DNA from: Ferrimonas gelatinilytica
GTDB lineage: Bacteria; Pseudomonadota; Gammaproteobacteria; Enterobacterales; Shewanellaceae
Direction of reading: 5' to 3'
Assembly: GCF_039544205.1 (NCBI RefSeq)
Contig: NZ_BAABLF010000004.1
Coordinates: 1 to 64,000, forward strand
Length of the DNA stretch: 64,000 nt
Shown here: in pieces, positions 25,747 through 33,979 of the stretch
Position numbering within the stretch: position 1 is the first letter of the stretch
How the letters are laid out: every line of letters begins with the position of its first letter
Notes under the pieces: generated by a model
Database searches by the model: none
What the model was told of the DNA's origin: nothing
What the model saw: the letters and a program-made list of their open reading frames with translations, nothing else
Program-made: the position numbers and the translations under genes

Positions 25747-26286
25747 TTACGCTGGAGTCTGTCCGTCGTCTGCACCACCCTCTTCAGATGCGACTTTTTG
25801 TCCAGGTTCCTGCTCCTGCCCGGTGGGTTCTGGTGACTTTTTGTCCAGTTGCGCAACCGCACTCTCAGCCCCCTCCTCGACATCTTTAACCATGTGACGA
25901 AAGACCTTCTCAGCCAGTTCAGCCGCCACTTTGGCGCTGAGCTTAGGTTGCGCGGCATAATCCAGATCGTACTCGCAGAGGCCATCCCGCACGTTGTAGT
26001 GCGGCTGCTTCCAGAGCGCCCTCAACGCCTCCTGGCGCTTGTCCGCTGCCACATCGGGACGCATAAAGGCCGCGAAGCTGCCGCCCTCTTCAATCTCTTC
26101 GGGGTCTGGCAGTGGTGCCTCGGGCTCCTCCTGTACCTCCGCGGCTTGGTCCGACTCTACGGCTTCAACCGCCTCTCCAGGCATCGCCGACGATTCGAGC
26201 TCCTCCGCTTCCTCTCGAGCCTGCTTCGCCTCCTCCTCGGCAACCGCCGCCCGGCGGCGCTGCCAGCGATCCAGAAATCCGCTCAT
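25747..26286 (-). CDS. DUF3306 protein
   Basis: 179 aa with a basic N-terminus (FLDRWQRRRAAV) leading into a long acidic, Glu/Ala-rich low-complexity stretch (about 18-70). The DUF3306 core follows (FAAFMRPDVAADKRQEALRALWKQPHYNVRDGLCEYDLDY), then an acidic tail. The family occurs almost only in formate dehydrogenase clusters, next to DUF3305. Function unknown. Its start overlaps the DUF3305 stop by 4 bp, indicating coupled translation. Confidence 0.88.
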   Translation of the reverse strand: MSGFLDRWQRRRAAVAEEEAKQAREEAEELESSAMPGEAVEAVESDQAAEVQEEPEAPLPDPEEIEEGGSFAAFMRPDVAADKRQEALRALWKQPHYNVRDGLCEYDLDYAAQPKLSAKVAAELAEKVFRHMVKDVEEGAESAVAQLDKKSPEPTGQEQEPGQKVASEEGGADDGQTPA

Positions 26287-26738
26287 GCCTTACCCCCTTT
26301 GGGCTTCATCTCGTCACGAACATCAATGTGCCGGCGCCGATGGGCCGTGATCGGCTGCTCGCCGTGGCGCGTCAGGAACGATTCCAGCCAGCAGCCGATG
26401 GCATCCGGAATGGGACAGGTCAACACCGGCGTGTCGCCCTCCAGAGCACCGGCCGCCACATTCTGGTTGGCAGTTATCTGCATCGGGATCGGGACGCCAT
26501 CTCCCTTGTCATCACAGATGATGAAAAGCTTCGGATTGGGCAGATCCAGGTTAAGGCGGTAGTTGGCGCGCTCATCGAGAAACAGCTCCATCATCACCCG
26601 ATACGCCCCTTCCGGCTTCTCCCCTCGTGCGGGGAGCAGTTGATCGACTTCCCAGCGTACCTGGCTCCAGCGGCCAACCTGAACGTGCTGAGATTTGAGC
26701 GTGACATCCAGTTGCCACAGAGATTCGCTATGTTGCAT
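26283..26738 (-). CDS. DUF3305 protein
   Basis: 151 aa, predicted soluble. It has the family features LDVTLKSQHVQVGRWSQVRWEV near the N-terminus and FLTRHGEQPITAHRRRHI near the C-terminus. It is the first gene of the eight-gene formate dehydrogenase operon and always pairs with DUF3306. The biochemical role is unknown; an accessory or maturation role is inferred from context. A sigma-54-like promoter lies about 40 bp upstream. Confidence 0.88.
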   Translation of the reverse strand: MQHSESLWQLDVTLKSQHVQVGRWSQVRWEVDQLLPARGEKPEGAYRVMMELFLDERANYRLNLDLPNPKLFIICDDKGDGVPIPMQITANQNVAAGALEGDTPVLTCPIPDAIGCWLESFLTRHGEQPITAHRRRHIDVRDEMKPKGGKA

Positions 26739-26777
26739 CGATCACCCGATATTCGGCTTCAGTAACTAACAGGGTAT

Positions 26778-26795
26778 ATGCAAAAATCGTTCCAA
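26778..26795 (-). promoter_or_regulatory. putative sigma-54 promoter of the formate dehydrogenase operon
   Basis: On the minus strand TTGGAAC (26795-26789), GATTT and TTGCAT (26783-26778) match the -24/-12 consensus TGGCAC-N5-TTGCW except for one base, with exact GG/GC spacing. It lies about 40 bp upstream of the first gene of the operon. Confidence 0.6.
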
Positions 26796-26823
26796 CAATA
26801 GATAGCCTACTTTACCGGAGGAT

Positions 26824-26905
26824 GGTCACACTATTTGGCAAGCTCTGGACATTCTGTCTGTTTTCACCAGACAACTTGGGGCGCTTCATCTCCTGAAGTG
26901 TGACC
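26824..26905. promoter_or_regulatory. widely spaced inverted repeat upstream of the fdh and fdhD promoters
   Basis: GGTCACACT (26824-26832) and its exact complement AGTGTGACC (26897-26905) have centres 73 bp apart, about seven helical turns. Another TGTGAC lies at 26916-26921. The position upstream of the sigma-54-like site suits an enhancer-binding protein, or a looped operator shared with divergent fdhD. Confidence 0.4.
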
Positions 26906-26972
26906 GCCAGCATGTTGTGACTCTGTCGAGTGATGGAACATATATTGCATCGCTCGTTTCTCACCGTTTCCC

Positions 26973-27827
26973 ATGAGCCAGAAGATCACCACCATGAGCC
27001 CAGTGACCCACCGTCCCCGACTCTCCCAAACCCACACCGAAGCGCCTCTGACCCTGGCGGTGACCGCCGTCGATGAGCATGGCCAGGTCCAGGATAAGAT
27101 GATCGCTTGTGAGCGCCCGCTCACCCTCTACCTGAACTGGCAACCCATAGTCACCCTGATGACCCTGGGTGCCCGGCCACAGGCACTGGCCCTGGGTTAT
27201 CTGAAAAACCAGGGCTTTATCAGTGATATCGAGCAGGTTGAGTCCGTCATCGTGGACTGGGAGGTGCACTCCGCCGCGGTCATCACTCGCGAGGACACCA
27301 CCCATGTGCGGGACAAACTGGCGGAGAAAACCGTCACCAGCGGCTGCGGCCAGGGCACGGTATATGGCAACTTTACTGCCGGTCTCGACCAGATCCGGTT
27401 GACCAAGCCGCACCTGAGCCAGAGCGGGATCTACGCCCTGCTAAAAAACCTCGGACAATACAATGACACCTACAAGAATGCCGGTGCCGTCCATGGCTGC
27501 GGGATCTGCCAGGACGACCAGATCCTTAGCTTTGTCGAGGATGTCGGTCGCCATAACGCAGTGGATACCTTAGCCGGGGATATGTGGCTGGATGGGCTGA
27601 AGGGCGACGACAAGATCTTCTACACCACCGGGCGACTCACCTCGGAGATGGTGATCAAGGTAGCGAAAATGGGGATCCCGGTCCTGCTCTCCCGGTCCGG
27701 GATCACCGAGATGGGCCTGAGCCTGGCTCAGCAGTTGGGAATCACCATGATCGCCCGTGCCAAGGGTCGCCACTTTCTTATCTACCACGGCGCCGACACC
27801 GTCGAATTTGATGGGGGCCAGGCATGA
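26973..27827 (+). CDS. fdhD: formate dehydrogenase accessory sulfurtransferase
   Basis: 284-aa protein that passes sulfur from a cysteine desulfurase to the molybdenum cofactor before insertion into formate dehydrogenase. Family segments present are KTVTSGCGQGTVY with Cys125, the likely sulfur carrier, AVHGCGICQDD and FVEDVGRHNAVD. The loop has a single cysteine where E. coli FdhD has a C-x-x-C pair. Transcribed divergently from the fdh operon. Start at 26973; a second ATG at 26994 is possible. Overlaps the next gene by ATGA. Confidence 0.93.
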   Translation: MSQKITTMSPVTHRPRLSQTHTEAPLTLAVTAVDEHGQVQDKMIACERPLTLYLNWQPIVTLMTLGARPQALALGYLKNQGFISDIEQVESVIVDWEVHSAAVITREDTTHVRDKLAEKTVTSGCGQGTVYGNFTAGLDQIRLTKPHLSQSGIYALLKNLGQYNDTYKNAGAVHGCGICQDDQILSFVEDVGRHNAVDTLAGDMWLDGLKGDDKIFYTTGRLTSEMVIKVAKMGIPVLLSRSGITEMGLSLAQQLGITMIARAKGRHFLIYHGADTVEFDGGQA

Positions 27828-28729
27828 ACGACCCTGTCGACAACCCCTTTTTGAATGCCCGACAGGTGGCGGATTATCTGGACCTGAACGAGAAGAAAGT
27901 CTATGCAATGGCCAACGAGCGACAGCTCCCGGGCACCAAGATCACGGGTAAATGGCTGTTTCCCAAATCCCTCATCGATCGATGGGTGATCGACTCCTGC
28001 CACAGCGGCATGCTGTCCGACCGCTTGATTATTACCGGTTCGGACGACCCCTTGCTGCACTGGGCGGTAGGTCGGGTCGGTCAGGAGCTTGGGGCCGCAG
28101 GCTTGGTCAACTACTCCCCGACTGACAGCCGGCTTGGCCTCTCTCACCTGTCCCAGGGTTACACCGACATCTGCTGCATTCACTGGGGCAGCGCGGCGGA
28201 GCGCGACCTGCGTCATCCGGCCCTGCTCAGTCGCTACCCGGCCCACAAGCAGTGGGCTCTGGTCCACGCCGCGTGCAGAGAGTTTGGTTTATTGATGCGA
28301 AACGAACATCATCACCTGGGACAGAGTGTCGACCAGGCCGTTTCGCTGCGCTACCGCTGGCTGACCCGCCAGGAGGGATCAGGAACGCGCTACCACTTCA
28401 ATAACTGGTTAACGGAGCGAGGTCTGACCGTTGACGATATCAACCTGGTGGCCACCGTCCTGACCGAGCGAGAGATGGCGGCGGGTATCGCCCGGGGGGA
28501 AGCGGACTTTGGCTTCGGCTGTCAGGGGATCGCCGGTGAGTTCGGACTCGCCTTCGTACCCCTCGGGCGCGAGTCCTTTGACTTTGTCATGGCTCAGGGC
28601 GTGTTCTTTCGCCAGAATCTGCAGCAGTTATTCCGGATCATGCAAAGTCCCGATACCCAGGCCCAGGCCCAACGTCTGGGCGGCTACGACCTCACCGACT
28701 GCGGGAAGCTGCTCTGGAGCGGCAGTTAA
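27824..28729 (+). CDS. HTH regulator with periplasmic-binding-protein-like sensor domain
   Basis: 301 aa. Residues about 8-55 form an excisionase/MerR-like winged helix (LNARQVADYLDLNEKKVYAMANERQLPGTKITGKWLF). The rest is a PBP_like substrate-binding domain with typical segments (LIITGSDDPLLHW, LTRQEGSGTRYHFNNWL, GEADFGFGCQGIA). In this class the PBP-like domain senses a small ligand. Molybdate, tungstate or a cofactor precursor is plausible because the start overlaps the stop of fdhD (ATGA), but the ligand cannot be read from sequence. A likely target is the divergent fdh/fdhD promoter region. Confidence 0.8.
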   Translation: MNDPVDNPFLNARQVADYLDLNEKKVYAMANERQLPGTKITGKWLFPKSLIDRWVIDSCHSGMLSDRLIITGSDDPLLHWAVGRVGQELGAAGLVNYSPTDSRLGLSHLSQGYTDICCIHWGSAAERDLRHPALLSRYPAHKQWALVHAACREFGLLMRNEHHHLGQSVDQAVSLRYRWLTRQEGSGTRYHFNNWLTERGLTVDDINLVATVLTEREMAAGIARGEADFGFGCQGIAGEFGLAFVPLGRESFDFVMAQGVFFRQNLQQLFRIMQSPDTQAQAQRLGGYDLTDCGKLLWSGS

Positions 28730-28838
28730 AGGGGGGGATAAACCGGTCAAAAAGCCGATCGGAAGCGCATTTCTTTGAACGCCAAGGCGCTAAGCTTGCA
28801 GTCACAGACGCATTATTATTGATATTGACGAGGTACCC

Positions 28839-29291
28839 ATGCGTTTCATTGTTCTGTTTGCATCATTGCTCTCCGTAGCCGCCTGGGCCAACCCCATCAT
28901 CTATCCAGCCCAGGGGCAGACGCCAGAGCAGCAACGCAAGGATCAGGTCGAGTGCCAGCTGTGGGCCACGGATACCACTGGGGTAGACCCGATCGAACTG
29001 GCCGGTGAAGCGGCACCGGCCCGTCAAGAGGTGGGGGGCGAGCGAGCCCGGGGCGCCTTGGGCGGCGCAGCCAAAGGCGCCATCATAGGCGCGATCGCTG
29101 GCGACGCCGGAAAAGGGGCCGCCATCGGTGCCGGCGTTGGCGTACTCAGCGGCGGTGCCAAGCAGCGCCGTAAGAGCGAGCATAACGAGCAGATGCTGGA
29201 GCAGAACCAGCAACGACGCCAAGAGCAGATGGAACTGTATGACCGGGCCTTCAAGGCCTGCATGGAGGGCAAGGGGTACAGCGTCAGTTAA
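28839..29291 (+). CDS. glycine-zipper exported protein
   Basis: 150 aa with a signal peptide (about 1-17, ending AWA). Its core (about 68-103) is a glycine-zipper segment (ALGGAAKGAIIGAIAGDAGK... GAGVGVLSGG), followed by a charged coiled region rich in Gln/Glu (EQNQQRRQEQMELYDRAF) and a C-terminal CMEGKGY. Such YMGG-like proteins are outer-membrane- or envelope-associated; the function is unknown. Two cysteines (VECQLW and KACMEG) could pair. Confidence 0.75.
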   Translation: MRFIVLFASLLSVAAWANPIIYPAQGQTPEQQRKDQVECQLWATDTTGVDPIELAGEAAPARQEVGGERARGALGGAAKGAIIGAIAGDAGKGAAIGAGVGVLSGGAKQRRKSEHNEQMLEQNQQRRQEQMELYDRAFKACMEGKGYSVS

Positions 29292-29413
29292 CGCACCGGC
29301 GGCCGTTTGGCCCGACTGACGTCAACTCGGGAGTGAGCAGTGCCTTTGGTAAAAAGAGGCGCTCTCACTCCTCCCGTTCCTAACTGCCCCTTTTCGCGCC
29401 GAACCCGACCCTA

Positions 29414-31525
29414 TCATCCCCTATCGTTGTCACCGCTCGGCAATCGCTGCTGCAGCGTAATGGGGGTTCCCTCGTTACCATTGAGCACGGGACAGTGCAG
29501 CGGTAAGCAAACCCTGAATGTGGAACCCACCCCAGGTGTGGATTCCACCTCCATCACCCCACCGAAACGACGAATGATCCCATAGCTGAGCGACAAGCCC
29601 AGGCCCGTCCCCTGCTTACGGGTTGTGAAAAATGGGTCGAAAATACGTGACTGCAGCTCCTCGGGGATCCCAGCACCGTCATCCTGAACCGAGATCCAGA
29701 CCCCTTTCACCTGCTCACCGTCCAACCAGTTACCACTGCTGACCCGAACCTCACCCTTACCGTCCAGGGCATGTGCCGCGTTCACCACCAGATTGATCAA
29801 AACCTGCAACAGCTGCTGCCGGTTCACCTCCACCTGCTGATCGGCATTAAGATCCAGAATCACCTCCACCTGCTGCTTGCGCAGGGAGTGACGCACCAAC
29901 ACCAGCATCTCCTCGATAATGGGGTTGATCGCCTGGCGTTCCAGAGGCATTGCCAAGTCCCCCGGTCGGGCGTACTGCAGTAGGGACTGGATGATCCCCT
30001 TGATCCGCTGCACCTGCTGGAAGATGAGTTCAATCTCCTCGTCCACCTTGGCAGCATCCTCCCCAAGCTCCATCTGAATCAGTTCGATGTTGCCGAGTAT
30101 CACCGCCGTCGGATTGTTGATCTCATGGGCAATCCCCGCCGTCATCTCGCCCAGGGCAACCAGTTTCTCATTGGTCACCAACTGCTGCCGGGTCTCCTCC
30201 AGCAGGGTGATATTGCGCTTAAGTTGCAGGGTCCGCTCCTTGAGGATGGCGGTACGCTGCTCCACTTTCTGCTCCAGCTGCTCGTTGGCCAGCTGGATCT
30301 GTCGGTTGCGCTCCTGCAACTGATCCAGCATGCGATCAAACTGGCGGCTGAGTTGTGCCAACTCGTTGGCAGGATCCAGTCCGAGATCCCCGATACGACG
30401 ATCCTTGCCCTCTTGAACCTCCCGCACCACCGAGTGGATGCGGTCGATGGGTCGCAACAATCCCCGGGCACCGAAGTACACCGCCAGGCCGGATCCCAGG
30501 AGAACCAGGAGCAGGATGGTGCCCAGCTCGAAGATGTTGAGCAGGTAGTTGTAGACGAAAGGGGCCTCGGTGAATCCGGTGTAGATCATCCCAATGCGGT
30601 TGCCCTGGATATCCTCAAGCGGGGCGTAGGCGGAGATATACCAGTCGTTGTAGACAAAAGCCCGGTCCACCCACATCTGGCCCGCTTCCAGCACCTTCAG
30701 CCTCACCTGTTCCGAGACCAGAGTGCCCACCGCACGACCATATTCATCCTGAGAGGGCACATTGGTGCTGATCCGCACGTTATCCAGAAACAGGGTCACT
30801 GTCCCACGGGCGCGGGGAGGCAGCGTCCCCTCGGCGTAGGTCAGGGAGCGGATCTGATCCACCAACTCGGTATCATGGTTGAGCAGCAGGCCCCCATCGA
30901 GGAAACCGATGTGCCTTCCTTGCTGGTCATGCACCGCTACCAGGGAGCGCAGCACCATCCCCCGTTGCTCAAACCCCTTCAGCGGAACCTGCGCCATCGG
31001 AGTCGGTTCCAGCGCCATGCTGGCATCACGTGCCAGTACCGGACTGATCCTCAGCATCTGGGCCCGACTCAACACCTGTAAGCTGGATCGGCCAGGTTCA
31101 CCATCAGAGGGAATAAGCGGCCTCAGCATCGCATCCTGCTGCACCGCCTCAATGGAGAGCAGACGCAGGAAGGTCAACCCCAGTCGCTCGCGGCTCTGTT
31201 CTAACAACCTATCCATAGCCCGATCCGAGCGGGTCAGCGTCTGAACCAGGCGATTAAATTCCCAACCGTATTGCAGCCCAGCCAATGAGCTCACCTGGCT
31301 GCGGGATTGGGCATCCACCACTCCTTGGGCCACCGCCAGGTCGGAGCGCACTTTCATAAACAGCTGGGTGCTGGTGTAGGTGACGTTCCAGTAGATGGTA
31401 ATGAAGACGAGACTGGCCAGAGTCACCAGGACAGGCAGCAGCATCAGCACCAGCAGCCGGTAGCGAACCGTGCTGGTCAGTACTTTGATGTCGTTACGAA
31501 ACAGTCGCTGCCAACGGTTCCACAT
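29414..31525 (-). CDS. sensor histidine kinase of an NtrC-type two-component system
   Basis: 703 aa from the ATG at 31525 (MWNRWQRLF). TM1 is near 24-44, followed by a periplasmic sensor of about 280 aa that resembles a double Cache domain. TM2 lies near 325-350 (LLNIFELGTILLLVLLGSGLAVYF), then HAMP, a coiled coil and HisKA with the phospho-His in GEMTAGIAHEINNP. The HATPase domain has NLVVNAAHAL (N box), DDGAGIP (G1) and GTGLGLSLSYGI. The start overlaps the regulator's TAA as TAATG, indicating translational coupling. The periplasmic sensor and the neighbouring tup operon suggest sensing of an external ligand, possibly an oxyanion or its transporter state. Confidence 0.9.
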   Translation of the reverse strand: MWNRWQRLFRNDIKVLTSTVRYRLLVLMLLPVLVTLASLVFITIYWNVTYTSTQLFMKVRSDLAVAQGVVDAQSRSQVSSLAGLQYGWEFNRLVQTLTRSDRAMDRLLEQSRERLGLTFLRLLSIEAVQQDAMLRPLIPSDGEPGRSSLQVLSRAQMLRISPVLARDASMALEPTPMAQVPLKGFEQRGMVLRSLVAVHDQQGRHIGFLDGGLLLNHDTELVDQIRSLTYAEGTLPPRARGTVTLFLDNVRISTNVPSQDEYGRAVGTLVSEQVRLKVLEAGQMWVDRAFVYNDWYISAYAPLEDIQGNRIGMIYTGFTEAPFVYNYLLNIFELGTILLLVLLGSGLAVYFGARGLLRPIDRIHSVVREVQEGKDRRIGDLGLDPANELAQLSRQFDRMLDQLQERNRQIQLANEQLEQKVEQRTAILKERTLQLKRNITLLEETRQQLVTNEKLVALGEMTAGIAHEINNPTAVILGNIELIQMELGEDAAKVDEEIELIFQQVQRIKGIIQSLLQYARPGDLAMPLERQAINPIIEEMLVLVRHSLRKQQVEVILDLNADQQVEVNRQQLLQVLINLVVNAAHALDGKGEVRVSSGNWLDGEQVKGVWISVQDDGAGIPEELQSRIFDPFFTTRKQGTGLGLSLSYGIIRRFGGVMEVESTPGVGSTFRVCLPLHCPVLNGNEGTPITLQQRLPSGDNDRG

Positions 31526-32886
31526 TACTCCGCCAGATCCCATTCCTTAAACTTTCGATCCAACGTCTTTCGGGATACCCCAAGGATACGGGCAGCGGCA
31601 GACTTATTGCCGCCTTGTTCCTCGACCACCTTCAGCACGTGACACTTTTCCACCTCTTTGAGCGGCATATCCACCGGATACCCCTCCCCCAGCGGCTCCG
31701 CTTCCGGTGCGAGTTGCTGACTGCGCCAGTACTCCGCCGGCGGCTTGCCGAGCAGGAGACAGCGCTCCACCATGTTTCTCAATTCCCGAATGTTGCCCGG
31801 CCAGTCATGCTGCTGCATCACCTGCAGATCTTCATGGCTCCAAGCCACCTCCCGTACTCCCAGTTCAGCAGACAACTGGCGAGTAAAATGGTGCACCAAG
31901 TCCACCACATCATCCGGTCGCTCCCTCAGAGGGGGAATACGGATGTTCAACACGTTAAGGCGATAGTAAAGATCCCGGCGGAAGCGCCCCGCCTCCACCT
32001 CCTCAAGCAGCTCCCGATTGGTCGCCGCCACCACACGGACATCCACCGGCAGCTCCTTCTCGGAGCCTACAGGCCGAATGGTACGCTGCTCCAGCACCCT
32101 CAACAGGGAGGTCTGCATCTGCAGCGGCATCTCGCCGATCTCGTCCAGGAAGATGGTGCCGCCAGAGGCAAAACTGAACAGCCCCTCCCGGGCATTACGG
32201 GCGCCAGTAAAGGCCCCGGCGATATGACCGAACAATTCACTCTCCAGCAGCTCCGGCGCAATGGCGCCGCAGTTGACGGCCACAAAGGTGCCGCTGCGGC
32301 CCGACAACTGGTGCAGGGAGCGTGCCACCAGCTCCTTACCAGTTCCGGACTCCCCCTCGATCAGCACCACTGAGTTAGTGGGCGCCACCCGGCGGATCAC
32401 CTCCTTGACCTGAAGCAGATTGATGCTGTTACCGATGATGGTGCTGGGATGACTCTGCGCCATCTCCCTGCGCAACATCAGGTTTTCACGCCGAAGCAGC
32501 CGCCGCTCAATGCAACGGTCCACCGCCTGCAGCATCTGCTCAAGCCGAAAAGGCTTAAGAATGAAATCCGCGGCTCCGGCCCTCAGGGCCCGGATCGCCG
32601 TGTCCATATCCGCAAACCCGGTCATGAAGATCACATCAGAGCGGCGGGTATCATGATCCAGCGCCTCGTGCCACTCGATACCATCACGGCCCGGCAGGCT
32701 GATATCAACAATCAGCAGGTCAAAATGACAACGACTTCGCAGCTGCTCCGCCTCCTCGACGCTCCCAGCGGTCTCCACCAGGGTGAAGCGGCGCGTCAGC
32801 GCCTTCTTCAGGAACGAGCGCATCCCAGCCTCGTCATCCACCACTAGCACCGACATCGCGGTTGTCTGTTTCAACTGTTCTGCCAT
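31525..32886 (-). CDS. sigma-54-dependent response regulator (NtrC family)
   Basis: 453 aa from the ATG at 32886. The receiver domain has acidic D17/D18, phospho-acceptor D61 (VDISLPGRDG) and K111. The AAA+ domain has GESGTGKE (178-185), the sigma-54-contact loop GAFTGA (224-229) and Walker B GGTIFLDEIGE. A Fis-type HTH (SAAARILGVSRKTLDRKFKEW) ends the protein. The frame extends to a TTG at 32925, but that start would overlap the inverted repeat that probably binds this protein, and GGAG lies 13 nt before 32886. Divergent from tupABC, its probable target. Confidence 0.92.
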   Translation of the reverse strand: MAEQLKQTTAMSVLVVDDEAGMRSFLKKALTRRFTLVETAGSVEEAEQLRSRCHFDLLIVDISLPGRDGIEWHEALDHDTRRSDVIFMTGFADMDTAIRALRAGAADFILKPFRLEQMLQAVDRCIERRLLRRENLMLRREMAQSHPSTIIGNSINLLQVKEVIRRVAPTNSVVLIEGESGTGKELVARSLHQLSGRSGTFVAVNCGAIAPELLESELFGHIAGAFTGARNAREGLFSFASGGTIFLDEIGEMPLQMQTSLLRVLEQRTIRPVGSEKELPVDVRVVAATNRELLEEVEAGRFRRDLYYRLNVLNIRIPPLRERPDDVVDLVHHFTRQLSAELGVREVAWSHEDLQVMQQHDWPGNIRELRNMVERCLLLGKPPAEYWRSQQLAPEAEPLGEGYPVDMPLKEVEKCHVLKVVEEQGGNKSAAARILGVSRKTLDRKFKEWDLAE

Positions 32887-32922
32887 CCTGAGATCTGCGC
32901 TCCCCTCGGCTAATGTCCGGTT

Positions 32923-32979
32923 CAAAATGACTCAGTCTGGTCATTTTGGCTGAGTTAATAGGTAAGTTGCGTCATTTTG
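32923..32979. promoter_or_regulatory. enhancer (UAS) repeats upstream of tupA
   Basis: CAAAATGAC (32923-32931) and GTCATTTTG (32940-32948) form a perfect 9-bp inverted repeat with an 8-bp gap. A third GTCATTTTG is at 32971-32979, 31 bp (about three turns) from the second. They lie about 85-140 bp upstream of the expected tup transcription start, normal for NtrC-type enhancer sites. Confidence 0.7.
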
Positions 32980-33037
32980 ACCCAAGTTGCCAATAAGAAA
33001 CGTGACCCTTGGCAAAAAACACCACCCCTCGCTGATT

Positions 33038-33052
33038 TGGCACTATTTTTGC
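33038..33052 (+). promoter_or_regulatory. sigma-54 promoter of the tup/moco operon
   Basis: TGGCAC-TATTT-TTGC is an exact match to the sigma-54 -24/-12 consensus with correct spacing. It lies 85 bp upstream of the tupA start, between tupA and a divergent sigma-54 activator gene. Confidence 0.85.
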
Positions 33053-33136
33053 CTTTAAAACGGTAATGCGGCTGCCTCGTCACAGAGGTACGAAGTGACC
33101 GAGCCCACAGCCCCCTGACGTCAAGGATCCTGCACG

Positions 33137-33970
33137 ATGAAACGATTGACCCTGCTGCTAATCGCCGGCCTGCTGGCTTTACCCCAGACGGTGATGGGGG
33201 CCGAGACATCGAACATCCGTTTGGCCACCACCACCAGTACAGATAACTCCGGCCTGCTCGCCTACTTGCTGCCCGAGTTTGAAAGTGATTCGGGTTACCA
33301 GGTACAGGTGATCGCAACGGGCACCGGCAAGGCCCTGCGCCATGGGCGCAACGGTGATGTGGATCTCGTGATGACCCACGCACCGGACGCCGAAGCCGAG
33401 TTTGTCCAGCGGGGTTACGGCCGTCTACCACGTCAGTTGATGGCCAATGATTTCGTGCTCTTAGGCCCAGTTGCCGACCCTGCCGGCGTCAGACAGGCTC
33501 CAAACGTCCAGGCGGCTTTTACCGCCATCGCCGAACACAGCGCGCCCTTCGTCTCTCGTGGGGATGAATCCGGAACCCACATCAAGGAGCTGGCCATTTG
33601 GCAAGCCGCCGGTATCCAGCCCGAGTTCACCGGTTACGCCGCCATCGGACAAGGAATGGGGCCCGCCCTGCTGACCGCCAGCGAGATGGGCGCCTATGTG
33701 CTGGCAGACAGGGGGACTTACCTGGCGTTTAAGGACAAGCTGGCGCTGGAGATCTGCCTCGAAAAAGACGCCGTGTTGCTCAACCCCTACCAGGTCATTT
33801 TGATCAGCCAGACCCGTTACCCTGATCTGAATCACAACGGCGCAATGGTGTTCAGCGATTGGCTGGTAAGTGATAAAGGTCAGCGTATGATTGACGATTT
33901 CAAAATCAACGGTGAGCGCCTTTTCCAGGCCACCTACACGCCGGCGACTCTCCCGGTCGGCGCCCAGTAA
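33137..33970 (+). CDS. tupA: tungstate ABC transporter, substrate-binding protein
   Basis: 277-aa periplasmic binding protein with a signal peptide (about 1-21). It carries the TupA hallmarks TTTS at 31-34 (LATTTSTDNSGLL) and SRGDESGTHIK at 140-150, which together bind the tungstate oxyanion in characterised TupA proteins. Molybdate or vanadate cannot be excluded. First gene of a plus-strand operon with tupB, tupC, mobA, mobB-moeA and moaA. AAGGA lies 9 nt before the ATG. Confidence 0.93.
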   Translation: MKRLTLLLIAGLLALPQTVMGAETSNIRLATTTSTDNSGLLAYLLPEFESDSGYQVQVIATGTGKALRHGRNGDVDLVMTHAPDAEAEFVQRGYGRLPRQLMANDFVLLGPVADPAGVRQAPNVQAAFTAIAEHSAPFVSRGDESGTHIKELAIWQAAGIQPEFTGYAAIGQGMGPALLTASEMGAYVLADRGTYLAFKDKLALEICLEKDAVLLNPYQVILISQTRYPDLNHNGAMVFSDWLVSDKGQRMIDDFKINGERLFQATYTPATLPVGAQ

Positions 33971-33979
33971 GGCAGGTTA

